Assembly (NCBI RefSeq): GCF_900100085.1 | Contig: NZ_FNEJ01000002.1 | Span: forward strand, 62,001-126,000 | Length of the DNA stretch: 64,000 nucleotides | DNA from: Salipiger marinus | Lineage (GTDB): Bacteria; Pseudomonadota; Alphaproteobacteria; Rhodobacterales; Rhodobacteraceae | Direction of reading: 5' to 3' | Shown here: positions 1 to 7,775 of the stretch, piece after piece | How the letters are laid out: each line of letters starts with the position of its first letter | Position numbering within the stretch: position 1 is the stretch's first letter | Program-made: the position numbers and the translations under genes | The notes under the pieces: generated by a model | Seen by the model: the letters and a program-made list of their open reading frames with translations, nothing else | What the model was told of the DNA's origin: nothing | Database searches by the model: none

Positions 1-520
1 CGCCCTGCGCCAGAGACGACAGCGCCACCCGGCCCGCAAGCTGGTCGGCGATATAATGCGCGGTGGTCTGGCCGTCCACCGTGGCATTCAGCGCAAGGAT
101 CACCTCTGTCACCGCTTCCGTCTCGATGCGGGTGACAAGCTGCGGAATCCGCAGCTCCTCCGGCCCGACCTGATCCAGCGCCGACAGCGTGCCGCCCAGC
201 ACATGATACCGCCCGCGGAAGGTGCCGGAGCGTTCCATGGCCCAGAGATCCCCCACATCCTCGACCACGCAGAGCAGGCCATTGGCGCGGCGCTCGTCGG
301 CGCAGATGTTGCAGATGTCCCCGGTGCCCACATTGCCGCAGTTGAGGCATTCACGCGCGCTGGCCGCCACCTCGGTCATCAGTTCGGCCAGCGGCTGCAG
401 CAGCTGCGCGCGCTTGGCGATCAGATGCAGCACCGCGCGCCGCGCCGACCGCGGGCCAAGGCCCGGCAGCCGGGCCATCAGCTCGATCAGCGCCTCGATG
501 GGGTCGTTTCTGCGGCTCAT
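1..520 (-). CDS. recR: Recombination mediator protein RecR (3' end cut off by window edge)
   Basis: RecR loads RecA onto gapped single-stranded DNA together with RecO/RecF. The ATG is at 518-520 and the frame runs off the left edge, so the C-terminus is missing. The visible 173 residues have the N-terminal helix-hairpin-helix ([11 protein letters not shown]), a four-Cys zinc finger ([16 protein letters not shown]) and the start of the Toprim domain ([15 protein letters not shown]). It follows ybaB on the same strand in the conserved dnaX-ybaB-recR order. No internal stop is present; family identity is clear. Confidence 0.95.
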   Translation of the reverse strand, partial: MSRRNDPIEALIELMARLPGLGPRSARRAVLHLIAKRAQLLQPLAELMTEVAASARECLNCGNVGTGDICNICADERRANGLLCVVEDVGDLWAMERSGTFRGRYHVLGGTLSALDQVGPEELRIPQLVTRIETEAVTEVILALNATVDGQTTAHYIADQLAGRVALSSLAQG

Positions 521-545
521 GCGGGCAGGCCCGTGCGGTGCCCGT

Positions 546-890
546 TCAGAACGGCAGCTTCATGTCCGCAGGCAGGCCCATGCCTTCGGTCAGCTTGCGC
601 ATCTCTGCCTCGGCAGCTTCCTGAGCCTTGGACTGCGCGTCCTTGACGGCGGCAAGGATCAGATCCTCCACCACTTCCTTGTCATCGGCGTTGAAGATCG
701 ACGGATCGATGTCCAGCGCCTTCAGCTCGCCCTTGGCGCTGGCAGTGGCCTTGACCAGCCCGGCGCCGGATTCACCGGTGACGGTCATCGCCTTCAGATC
801 CTCCTGAAGCTGCGCCATCTTGCCCTGCATGTCCTGCGCGGCCTTCATCATCTTGGCCATGTCGCCAAGACCGCCCAAACCCTTCAGCAT
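546..890 (-). CDS. ybaB: YbaB/EbfC family nucleoid-associated protein
   Basis: A 114-residue protein with the family signature: [19 protein letters not shown] at the N-terminus, a long amphipathic helix, then the [20 protein letters not shown] strand region. Family members form dimers that bind DNA without strong sequence preference. It lies 25 bases upstream of recR and downstream of dnaX on the same strand, the usual bacterial arrangement. Length is standard. Confidence 0.95.
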   Translation of the reverse strand: MLKGLGGLGDMAKMMKAAQDMQGKMAQLQEDLKAMTVTGESGAGLVKATASAKGELKALDIDPSIFNADDKEVVEDLILAAVKDAQSKAQEAAEAEMRKLTEGMGLPADMKLPF

Positions 891-1001
891 GTCATCTCTC
901 CTGTCTGCGGCCCCAGCCGGGCCTGCCTGTCTGGTGCCCCGACCGGGGCTTGCCCCCTAGATACGGGGGCGGGCGCGCTGCGGCAAGGGCGGGGGCGCCG
1001 A

Positions 1002-1358
1002 TCAGTCGGTATCGCGGCCCGCCATCTCGTCCAGAAGCCGCGTCGCCAGCAGCGCCACGCCGCCCAGAATCAGCGAGCGCCCGATCTGGTCGGTGATGTT
1101 GGTGGGCGCAAAGGGTTCGATCTGGTCGCGGGTGGTCTGGGCCGCGCGGCGCAGGCGCGACCGGCGCGGCAGATCGCCAAACTGCTTGGCGCGCGGCACA
1201 TGGGCAAAGCTCGGCTTGGCCTTCAGCAGAAAGACCCCCACCGCCAGCAGCCCGCCTGCGAACAGCAGCGGCCCCAGCCGTTCCGTGCGCGAGGCAGGCA
1301 GGGCGCGGTCCCGCAGGCGGGTCAGGTCGGGCAGCGCGGGACGGCTGGGCAGCTTCAT
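1002..1358 (-). CDS. Hypothetical protein with two hydrophobic segments
   Basis: A 118-residue protein read from the ATG at 1356-1358 (an in-frame upstream start at 1451 overlaps the dnaX 3' end and is less likely). It has a basic N-terminus, a hydrophobic segment near residues 26-42 (PLLFAGGLLAVGVFLL), a basic middle (RRSRLRRAAQ) and a second weakly hydrophobic segment near the C-terminus (SLILGGVALLATRLL). I do not recognise the family. It sits between dnaX and ybaB on the same strand, so it is probably co-transcribed. A small membrane-associated protein is plausible, but its function is unknown. Confidence 0.6.
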   Translation of the reverse strand: MKLPSRPALPDLTRLRDRALPASRTERLGPLLFAGGLLAVGVFLLKAKPSFAHVPRAKQFGDLPRRSRLRRAAQTTRDQIEPFAPTNITDQIGRSLILGGVALLATRLLDEMAGRDTD

Positions 1359-1386
1359 GGCGGCATCCTTTGAATGAGGGGCATCA

Positions 1387-1403
1387 GGGTTGATGCTCAA
1401 CCC
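1387..1403. other. Short perfect dyad between dnaX and the hypothetical gene
   Basis: Seven-base arms GGGTTGA and TCAACCC surround a TGC loop, in the 71 bases between the dnaX stop and the next - strand start. There is no T run on either side, so it is not a classical intrinsic terminator. It could be an mRNA hairpin or a regulator site. Confidence 0.35.
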
Positions 1404-1429
1404 GCAGACCCCGCCCTGCGTTCCCTGCC

Positions 1430-3196
1430 CTATTCCTCGAAAGGATCCCATTCATCCTCGACCTCGGGCAGCGCGTCCTCGGCGGCTTGCTGCGCCTCGG
1501 CCTCGGGGGTGTGGATGCGCACGATCCGCGCCTTGGGAAAGACCGCCAGCGCCGCCAGCACCAGCGGGTGCTTCTCCGCCTCGGCCTTCAGCGCCAGATC
1601 CGCCGCGTCGCGCTTTTCCACCACGGTGGGCGTGGTGCAGCCATTGACCACCGACACCCCCCAGCGCGTGCCGGTGAACCGCTGCAGCGCGCTGCCAAGC
1701 CGCTGCGCCAGATCGGGCGCCGCCCCGTCGGCGGGGGTGAATTCGATGCGGCCCGGCTGATAGGCGGCCAGCCGCAGGCCGCTTTCCACCTCCACCAGCA
1801 GCTTCACGTCGCGGTTGGCGCGGATCAGCTCCAGCACATGGTCAAAGCTGGGATAGCGCGCCAGCGCCTGATCGGCGGCCACGGCCAGCACCGCCGACCC
1901 AGCCAAGGCCGAAGGCCCCGCAGGTGCTGCATGGGTGGGCTGCGGCGCGCGGCCCATGGCCTGCGCAGCACCGCCCTGCGCCTGAGCGCCAGCGCCGCCG
2001 CCCCCTCCGCCGCCGCCCGGACCCGAAGGCGGGGGCGAGTCCTGCAACCGCCGCAGCAGATCCTCGGGCGAGGGCAGTTCGGCCACATGGGTCAGCCGGA
2101 TCACCGCCATTTCGGCGGCCATCATCGCGTTGGGGGCCTGCCCCACCTCGTCCAGCGCCTTGAGCAGCATCTGCCACATGCGCGTCAGCGCCCGCATCCC
2201 CAGCCCTTCGGCCAGCGCCAGCCCGCGGCTGCGTTCATCCGGCCCGATGGTCGGATCCTCCGCCGCCTCCGGCGTGATCTTGACCACGGAAATCCAGTGC
2301 GTGATCTCGGCCAGATCGCGCAGCACCGCCATGGGATCGGCGCCATCGGCATATTGCTGCGACAGTTCGGTCAGCGCGCCGGGCGCATCGCCGCGCATGA
2401 TCTTTTCGAACAGATCCATGACCCGGCCCCGGTCGGCCAGCCCCAGCATGGCGCGCACCTCGTCGGCGGTGGTCTCTCCGGCGCCATGGCTGATCGCCTG
2501 ATCCAGCAGCGAGGTGGCATCGCGGGCCGAGCCTTCGGCGGCGCGGGTGATGAGCGCCAGCGCGTCATCGCTGATCTGCGCCCCCTCGCGCCCGGCGATG
2601 CGGCGCAGCAGGTCGATCATCACCTCGGGCTCGATCCGGCGCAGGTCGAAGCGCTGGCAGCGCGACAGCACCGTGACCGGCACCTTGCGGATCTCGGTGG
2701 TGGCAAAGATGAATTTTACATGCGCGGGCGGCTCTTCCAGCGTCTTCAGCAGCGCGTTGAACGCGCTGGTCGACAGCATGTGCACCTCGTCGATGATGTA
2801 AATCTTGTAGCGCGCCGAAGCCGCGCGGTAATGCACGCTGTCGATGATCTCGCGGATGTCGTTGACGGAGGTGTTGGAGGCCGCGTCCATCTCCATCACG
2901 TCGACATGGCGGCCCTCCATGATCGCGCGGCAGTGTTCGCAGACGCCGCAGGGATCGGTGGTGGGCCCGCCCGTGCCATCGGGGCCGATGCAGTTCATGC
3001 CCTTGGCGATGATCCGCGCCGTGGTCGTCTTGCCGGTGCCGCGGATGCCGGTCATGATGAAGGCCTGCGCGATGCGGTTGGCCTTGAAGGCGTTCTTCAG
3101 CGTGCGCACCATCGCCTCCTGCCCCACCAGATCGGCGAAGGTCTCGGGGCGGTATTTGCGGGCGAGCACCTGATATTTCGGGCTGTCGTCGGTCAT
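1430..3196 (-). CDS. dnaX: DNA polymerase III subunit gamma/tau
   Basis: A 588-residue clamp-loader ATPase. From the ATG at 3194-3196 it shows the RuvB-like AAA+ core: Walker A GIRGTGKTT near residue 50-58, zinc-binding cysteines at about 69, 83, 86 and 89, Walker B IIDEVH near 134, and the SRC sensor motif near 178. A Gly/Ala-rich linker (about residues 392-415) separates the clamp-loader core from the tau-like C-terminal domain that contacts polymerase and helicase. An in-frame start 57 bases upstream gives a non-homologous extension and was not used. It heads the dnaX-hypothetical-ybaB-recR run. Confidence 0.97.
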   Translation of the reverse strand: MTDDSPKYQVLARKYRPETFADLVGQEAMVRTLKNAFKANRIAQAFIMTGIRGTGKTTTARIIAKGMNCIGPDGTGGPTTDPCGVCEHCRAIMEGRHVDVMEMDAASNTSVNDIREIIDSVHYRAASARYKIYIIDEVHMLSTSAFNALLKTLEEPPAHVKFIFATTEIRKVPVTVLSRCQRFDLRRIEPEVMIDLLRRIAGREGAQISDDALALITRAAEGSARDATSLLDQAISHGAGETTADEVRAMLGLADRGRVMDLFEKIMRGDAPGALTELSQQYADGADPMAVLRDLAEITHWISVVKITPEAAEDPTIGPDERSRGLALAEGLGMRALTRMWQMLLKALDEVGQAPNAMMAAEMAVIRLTHVAELPSPEDLLRRLQDSPPPSGPGGGGGGGGAGAQAQGGAAQAMGRAPQPTHAAPAGPSALAGSAVLAVAADQALARYPSFDHVLELIRANRDVKLLVEVESGLRLAAYQPGRIEFTPADGAAPDLAQRLGSALQRFTGTRWGVSVVNGCTTPTVVEKRDAADLALKAEAEKHPLVLAALAVFPKARIVRIHTPEAEAQQAAEDALPEVEDEWDPFEE

Positions 3197-3230
3197 GGGC
3201 AACCTTCCTGCGGAGTTGCGCGGAAGGTAA

Positions 3231-3298
3231 GGGACCGGGCGCCCGCCGTCCACCGCATCGACGGGAGGAAAACGCGAGACGCGGGCGCCCGGTGTCCC
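3231..3298. repeat. Long interrupted inverted repeat upstream of dnaX
   Basis: The 12-base arms CCGGGCGCCCGC (3235-3246) and GCGGGCGCCCGG (3281-3292) are perfectly complementary, and the flanking GGGA/TCCC extends the pairing. The 34-base loop ends in a purine-rich AGGAAAACGCGAG stretch. It lies between the DUF4394 gene stop (3341) and the dnaX start (3196), both on -. No T run follows, so it could be a Rho-independent-like barrier, a leader structure for dnaX, or an operator. Each arm is itself palindromic in its core (GGGCGCCC). Confidence 0.5.
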
Positions 3299-3340
3299 TG
3301 CGCGCCAAGGGATCAGGCGCGCAGAGCCGTGGTGACGGGA

Positions 3341-4198
3341 TTACATCGCGGGCGCGACGGCAAAGCCGGTGAAGCCGCCCATGCCCAGATCGGCCTGCAT
3401 CGTGGCGGCACCCGTGGCAAGGTCGATCTCGTAAAGCCCTGCGGTGTCAGCGCCTTCCATCTGCAGGATGGCCCAAGCCATGTCGGTGCCCTCTTCCGGC
3501 GACAGGATGTCCATGCCACCCCATGCCGACAGGTCGACCTCGGCCCCGTCCACGGTGACCTTGCCGATGGTCATCAGCGTGCCGTCATTGTTGGCAAGGC
3601 TCACCAGTGCGTCGGTTTCGGCATCCAGCGCAAACTGCGCAGTGCTGCCTGCCTTGGCGCCGGAAATGGCGTTGGTATAGGCATTGGCAAAGATCATCGG
3701 CTCGGTGCCGGCATGCGCGTCACCCTCGGCGTAATAGGCATCGGTGAAGCGGCGCACCGATCCGGCGCGCTCGTCGCCATCGCCGAAGCCTGCGGGGAAA
3801 TACACAAGGTTGTCGCCCGCGCTGGACACGGCGCGCACAGCGTCGATGGCATTGTTGAAATCGAACGCGACCTTGGCGCCCTCGGCGATGGTGGCGTCTT
3901 CCATGAAGCTCGCCTCAAGATCGGTCAGCGCGCCGGTGGCGGGGTCGATGCCATAGATGGTGCCCGCGCCCAGACCCAGCAGCTCGCCGGTGACGGGACG
4001 CCATGCGATGGCGTGCAGCATGGTGTCAAGCTCGTGCGTTTCCACGGTGGCGGGATCGGCGGCATCGGGCATCACCACAAGGGTCATGCCATCTTCGGCA
4101 AGGGCAAAGCCCATGGCGGCAGCCTGATCCTGCGCCAGCGCGGGGGTGGCGGCGGTAAGGGCAATCAGGGCGGCGGCGTGTGTCATGCGAAAGGTCAT
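3341..4198 (-). CDS. DUF4394 domain secreted protein
   Basis: A 285-residue protein with a Sec signal peptide (MTFRMTHAAALIALTAATPALAQ, cleavage after ALA). The mature part is a repetitive beta-rich domain of the DUF4394 type: TVETHELDTMLHAIAWRPVTGELLGLGAGTIYGIDPATG, and ends with GLYEIDLATGAATMQADLG. The start at 4198 is preferred over 4213 because GAGGAAC sits 7 bases before it. The fold is probably a beta-propeller-like repeat exported to the periplasm; its ligand is unknown. The gene stands alone, divergent from the phosphatase-like gene. Confidence 0.8.
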   Translation of the reverse strand: MTFRMTHAAALIALTAATPALAQDQAAAMGFALAEDGMTLVVMPDAADPATVETHELDTMLHAIAWRPVTGELLGLGAGTIYGIDPATGALTDLEASFMEDATIAEGAKVAFDFNNAIDAVRAVSSAGDNLVYFPAGFGDGDERAGSVRRFTDAYYAEGDAHAGTEPMIFANAYTNAISGAKAGSTAQFALDAETDALVSLANNDGTLMTIGKVTVDGAEVDLSAWGGMDILSPEEGTDMAWAILQMEGADTAGLYEIDLATGAATMQADLGMGGFTGFAVAPAM

Positions 4199-4293
4199 GG
4201 CGTTCCTCGTCATCAGGGTGCTTCAGGTCAGTAAGGGCAGCCGCCTGCTTGGCCAGCCGCCCGACACACGAACACACGCAGCGCCGCGCCACG

Positions 4294-4329
4294 AAGTTTC
4301 AGCGCGGCGCCAAGTTTCTGCGCGGCCTG
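4294..4329. repeat. Two tandem copies of an 18-base sequence
   Basis: AAGTTTCAGCGCGGCGCC is followed directly by AAGTTTCTGCGCGGCCTG, an 18-base period with 14 identical positions. It lies in the 208-base gap between the divergent DUF4394 and phosphatase-like genes. It could be a pair of regulator half-sites or a chance duplication. Confidence 0.35.
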
Positions 4330-4406
4330 CGGAATTTGGCCCGCCGAATCGGCTGGGACGGGGGCGGCGGTCGTGTATCATCCCGCCCGGAGGAAGGGAG
4401 AAAGTG

Positions 4407-4991
4407 ATGGAACACGGCAACGGGCCGCGCGTGCGCAGGCTGGCCGAGCCCCGGCTTGGCCCGGGCTCTGGCGGCGGTGCGTCGGTGATCCATGCGGTGG
4501 CGGTGGGGGGCGGCATCCTCGCGCTGGCGCCGCTGCCCGGCGATGGCGGCGACTACCATGGCGATCTCGACCATATCGCAAGCTGGGCGCCCGCCTTTCT
4601 GCTGACGCTGGCCCTGCCCGAAGAACTGTTCGCGGCGGGCGCCATGACGCTGGGGCAGGACATTCAGGACCGGGGCAGCCGCTGGCTGCACCTGCCGCTG
4701 CGCGCGGGCGACACCCCCGACCCCGCCTTCACCCGCAGCTGGCCAGAGGCCAGCGCCCGGATGCGCCGCGCCCTGATCGGCGGCGGGCGGGTGCTGGTGC
4801 ATGGCCGGGGCGGGCACGGGCGGTCCGGCATGGTGGCGCTGCGCCTGATGATCGAGACGGGCGAGGTGCCGGACACCGCGCTGGCGCGGCTGCGCGCCCT
4901 CCTGCCCGGCGCCGTGGCCACTGCCGCACAGCTGGACTGGGCGCGCGCCGCCCGGCGCGACACCCCGCGCGGGCCCCGGCCGCCGCTCTGA
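4407..4991 (+). CDS. Tyrosine/dual-specificity phosphatase-like protein with Cys replaced by Gly
   Basis: A 194-residue protein starting at the ATG after AGGAAGGGAG. Residues 130-140 read LVHGRGGHGRS, which lines up with the phosphatase P-loop HCxxGxxRS. The His (132), the glycines and the Arg (139) are kept, but the catalytic Cys is Gly133 (GGC at 4803-4805, one base from TGC). An upstream LPLRAGDTPDPAF segment fits the general-acid loop. If the sequence is right, the protein should not catalyse by the Cys mechanism and may be a pseudophosphatase that still binds phosphorylated ligands. No neighbour indicates its target. Confidence 0.75.
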   Translation: MEHGNGPRVRRLAEPRLGPGSGGGASVIHAVAVGGGILALAPLPGDGGDYHGDLDHIASWAPAFLLTLALPEELFAAGAMTLGQDIQDRGSRWLHLPLRAGDTPDPAFTRSWPEASARMRRALIGGGRVLVHGRGGHGRSGMVALRLMIETGEVPDTALARLRALLPGAVATAAQLDWARAARRDTPRGPRPPL

Positions 4992-5075
4992 GCCTTTGCA
5001 CCGTCCTGCGACCTGCGCTAGAACGAGGTCTGCCAGCAGCATGAGCCAGCCCCCACCCTTGCCGGAGCCTGTCCC

Positions 5076-5975
5076 ATGCCTCTTTGCCGCCGCAGCTTTC
5101 TTGCCGCCCTCGCCGCCCTCACCCTGCCCCCGGCCCGTCTGGCCGCGCAGCCTGTGCCGCAGGTGGTGGATTATCCGCTGTTTGAAACCCCGCCCGCCAC
5201 GCACCGGCTGGCGCAGACCGATCTGCGGATCGACGGGCTGGGCTACCGGATCTTCACCGCCTGCCCGCTGGGCCAGCCCCCCGCCGCAGGCTGGCCGTCG
5301 CTCTGGATGCTCGACGGCAATGCCGCCTTCAGCCGACTGAACGCGGCGGATCTTGCGGCGCATCCCGGGCTTGCGGTGGTGGGGATCGGCTATCCGGTGG
5401 ACACGGCGGTGGACGCGCGCGCCCGGTCCCGCGATTACACGCCCCCCGTCGCCCAGTGGCCCGAAGGCGATCCGGCGCAAAGGCGCCCCACCGGGGGCGA
5501 TGCCGCCTTTCGCGCACGGCTGCTTGGGCCGATCGCCGGGGCGGTGGCGCAGGGGATGCCGCTTGATCCCGCCGCGCGGACGCTCTGGGGCCATTCCTAT
5601 GGCGGGCTTTTCGTGCTGGGGACGCTCTTCGCCACACCCGAGGCATTCCGGGCCTATGTCGCGGTCAGCCCCTCCACCCATTTTGGCGGCGGCGCGCTGG
5701 CCGGAGCCGAAGCCCGCGCCCGCGCCCGCACCGGCGCTCCGGCGCGGCTGCTGATCCAGCTCGGAGACCGCGAATACCGGCGCGGAACCGAGGCGCCCGC
5801 CACACCGCGCCCGGCCCCGCAGACCATGGCGCTGGCCGAAAGACTGGCGCGGCGCGCCGATCTGGTTCTGGAACTGGAGGTGTTCGAGGGGCTGGGCCAT
5901 GGCGCGACCTTCGCCGCCAGCTTCCCCCGCGCCTTCGCGGTGGCACAGGACGGGGACCAGCCTCCGGTCCCGTAA
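5076..5975 (+). CDS. Alpha/beta hydrolase, siderophore-esterase-like
   Basis: A 299-residue exported hydrolase. The N-terminus MPLCRRSFLAALAALTLPP has a twin-arginine-type or Sec signal. The nucleophile elbow is GHSYGG near residue 171; a late Asp (IQLGDREYRRG) and His (GLGHGATF) complete a plausible triad. The layout (a non-canonical N-terminal part LRIDGLGYRIFTACP, then WPSLWMLDGNAAF) resembles the Fes/IroE/BesA esterase family that opens ferric-siderophore lactones, but no siderophore genes are nearby. The start has GGAG 8 bases upstream. A general periplasmic esterase is equally possible. Confidence 0.75.
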   Translation: MPLCRRSFLAALAALTLPPARLAAQPVPQVVDYPLFETPPATHRLAQTDLRIDGLGYRIFTACPLGQPPAAGWPSLWMLDGNAAFSRLNAADLAAHPGLAVVGIGYPVDTAVDARARSRDYTPPVAQWPEGDPAQRRPTGGDAAFRARLLGPIAGAVAQGMPLDPAARTLWGHSYGGLFVLGTLFATPEAFRAYVAVSPSTHFGGGALAGAEARARARTGAPARLLIQLGDREYRRGTEAPATPRPAPQTMALAERLARRADLVLELEVFEGLGHGATFAASFPRAFAVAQDGDQPPVP

Positions 5976-6149
5976 CCGCGCCCGCGCGCCGCTGATCCGG
6001 TGTCAGCGGAGCGCCAGCGCGAATCCGCCGCGCCCTCGCACAGATCGCTGTCTATTTGGAGAAATGGAAAGATCCATCCGGCCCAAGGTTCCCAAGGGCC
6101 GCGCCACCGCCCCGAACGGACGGCAGCGCATCGCCCCATGACAGGGGCG

Positions 6150-6174
6150 GCCCGGCCCTTGGACCGGGCCGGGC
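6150..6174 (-). terminator. GC-rich hairpin after trcR
   Basis: The arms GCCCGGCCC and GGGCCGGGC flank a 7-base loop just beyond the trcR stop on the - strand. The T tract after it is poor (CGCCCCTGTC), so termination may be weak or Rho-assisted. Confidence 0.5.
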
Positions 6175-6181
6175 GCACGGC

Positions 6182-6955
6182 TCAGCGCCGCGGAGTGTCG
6201 TCTTCGTCTTCGTCCTCGTCGTCATCCGACCCGGCGGGCAGGTTGAAGAAGCTGTCCGCATCCGCGAAATCCGACGGGCCACGGGTGTCTTCCTCGTCTT
6301 CGCCGCGCGGATCGGACAGCGAGAACGTCTCCAGCCCCTCGATGGCGGTGGGCAGGCGCGGCTCGGTCTCCATGCCAAGGCTCTGCGAGGTCGAGACCAG
6401 CTTGCGCCGCTCGTCATCGGTCATCACCTCGTCACGCGACTTGGCGGCCTTGGCGACGGCGGCATCCAGCTCCGACTGGCGGCACAGGCCCAGCGCCACC
6501 GGATCGATGGGCTGCATGTTCTGGATGTTCCAGTGGGTGCGCTCGCGGATGGTCTGGATGGTGGGCTTGGTGGTGCCGACCAGCTTGGCGATCTGGCTGT
6601 CCGCCAGTTCGGGATGGAATTTCACCAGCCACAGGATGGCGTTGGGCCGGTCCTGACGCTTGGACAGCGGGGTGTAGCGCGGACCGCGCCGCTTGTCCTC
6701 GTCGACGGCGGCGGGATTGTATTTCAGCTTGATCTTGTGCAGCGGGTTCTTTTCCGCCTTCTCGATCTCGGAGGCCTCGATCTGGTTGTTGGCCACCGGA
6801 TCAAACCCCTTCACGCCCCCGGCCACGTCCCCGTCCGCGATCCCCTGAATCTCCAGCTCGTGCATGCCGGTCAGATCCGCGATCTGCTTGAAGGTCAGCG
6901 TGGTGTTGTCGACGAGCCAGACGGCGGTCGCCCTCGAGTGCAGCAGTTTGGCCAT
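6182..6955 (-). CDS. trcR: DUF1013 cell-cycle transcriptional regulator TrcR
   Basis: A 257-residue protein with the DUF1013 signature: MAKLLHSRATAVWLVDNTTL, TFKQIADLTGMHELEIQGIADGD, PLHKIKLKYNPAA and the second helix-turn-helix-like segment PELADSQIAKLVGTTKPTIQ. It ends in a strongly acidic tail (DDDEDEDEDD). The family is confined to alphaproteobacteria and is named for a cell-cycle transcription regulator. The start at 6955 has AAGGAGC 6 bases upstream; a longer frame from 6991 is not supported. A perfect 21-base palindrome lies 54-74 bases upstream in its leader or promoter region. Confidence 0.9.
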   Translation of the reverse strand: MAKLLHSRATAVWLVDNTTLTFKQIADLTGMHELEIQGIADGDVAGGVKGFDPVANNQIEASEIEKAEKNPLHKIKLKYNPAAVDEDKRRGPRYTPLSKRQDRPNAILWLVKFHPELADSQIAKLVGTTKPTIQTIRERTHWNIQNMQPIDPVALGLCRQSELDAAVAKAAKSRDEVMTDDERRKLVSTSQSLGMETEPRLPTAIEGLETFSLSDPRGEDEEDTRGPSDFADADSFFNLPAGSDDDEDEDEDDTPRR

Positions 6956-7008
6956 GGATATGCTCCTTGCAAATCTTCTCCCCGCCCCCAAGGCCTGGGC
7001 CTCGGGAG

Positions 7009-7029
7009 GTCCCGGAATGTTTCCGGGAC
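7009..7029. promoter_or_regulatory. Perfect palindrome between trcR and the RNase T2 gene
   Basis: Nine-base arms GTCCCGGAA and TTCCGGGAC surround a TGT centre. It is 54 bases upstream of the trcR ATG and just upstream of the RNase promoter, so it could be an operator for either gene or a hairpin in the trcR leader. No T run makes it a terminator. Confidence 0.5.
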
Positions 7030-7038
7030 GGGTTTCCG

Positions 7039-7066
7039 TTGTCGGGGAACTTCAGGCTTATATAAT
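7039..7066 (+). promoter_or_regulatory. Sigma-70-type promoter for the RNase T2 gene
   Basis: TTGTCG (-35) and TATAAT (-10, exact consensus) are 16 bases apart. This predicts a start near 7073 and a leader of about 20 bases before the ATG at 7094. An exact TATAAT is rare in this GC-rich sequence. Confidence 0.6.
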
Positions 7067-7093
7067 TGCGCAGGACAAAAGAGGAAAGAGAAA

Positions 7094-7741
7094 ATGCGCT
7101 GGTGCCTTCTGCTGCTGCTGCTGACAGCCCTGCCCGCCCGCGCCGAGGGAGAGCGGCCCGGCCGCTTCGACTATTACGTGCTGGCGCTGTCCTGGTCGCC
7201 GACATGGTGCGCGCTGGAAGGCCGCGCCGAAGGCTCGCCGCAATGTGACCGCGCGCTTGGCTGGGTGCTGCACGGGCTCTGGCCGCAGAACCGGCGCGGC
7301 TGGCCCTCCTATTGCCCAAGCCCGCATCCCGCGCCCGACCGGCGGCAGACCGCCGCCATGGCTGACATCATGGGCACCTCCGGACTGGCATGGCACCAGT
7401 GGCGCAAACATGGCAGCTGCACCGGGCTCCCCGCGACCGAGTATTTCGCGCTCTCGCGACGCGCCTTCGAAAGCCTTGCCAAACCCGCGGCGCTGGACCA
7501 GCTCGCCGCTCCCGTTACCTTGCCCGCAACGCTGGTGGAGGAGGCCTTCCTGCAGGCCAATCCCGGCCTTGCACCCGACATGCTGACCATCACCTGCCGC
7601 GCAGGACGCATTCAGGAAGCGCGCCTGTGCCTGTCAAAGGATCTGGACCCGGTGCCCTGCGGTCAGGATGTGGTCAAGGACTGCCAGCTTCGCGACGCCC
7701 TGCTCGACCCGGCGCGCCCGGCTGAAACGCCCCGCCCATAA
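7094..7741 (+). CDS. Ribonuclease T2 family protein
   Basis: A 215-residue secreted endoribonuclease with a signal peptide (MRWCLLLLLLTALPARA). CAS I is LHGLWPQ with His60; CAS II is WHQWRKHGSC with Lys105 and His106. The position that is Glu in classical RNase T2 CAS II (HEW) is Gln102 here, so activity could be altered, although similar substitutions may be common in this order. Several cysteines suggest disulfides in the periplasm. The RBS is GAGGAAAGAG directly before the ATG. It is followed within 2 bases by a 3'-end repeat element. Confidence 0.88.
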   Translation: MRWCLLLLLLTALPARAEGERPGRFDYYVLALSWSPTWCALEGRAEGSPQCDRALGWVLHGLWPQNRRGWPSYCPSPHPAPDRRQTAAMADIMGTSGLAWHQWRKHGSCTGLPATEYFALSRRAFESLAKPAALDQLAAPVTLPATLVEEAFLQANPGLAPDMLTITCRAGRIQEARLCLSKDLDPVPCGQDVVKDCQLRDALLDPARPAETPRP

Positions 7742-7742
7742 A

Positions 7743-7775
7743 TGCCTCCGGCGGGGATATTTTTGGTCAGAAGAA
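7743..7775 (+). repeat. 3'-end repeat element, short form, copy 1
   Basis: A 33-base element reading GCCTCCGGCGGGGATATTTT then TGGTCAGAAGAA, immediately after the RNase T2 stop. CTCC/GGGG can pair ahead of ATATTTTT, so it resembles a short intrinsic terminator. It is identical in all 33 bases to the inverted copy at 7906-7938. Confidence 0.8.

Noticed and set aside
3197-3340. Possible SRP (4.5S) RNA near dnaX, which is its place in some bacteria.
   Set aside because: The conserved GGUCAGGUCCGGAAGGAAGC-type core is not present.
1487-4234. A 915-codon + strand open frame opposite dnaX and the DUF4394 gene.
   Set aside because: His/Gln/Gly-rich composition is typical of an antisense shadow of a GC-rich gene. 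No motif and no ribosome binding site.
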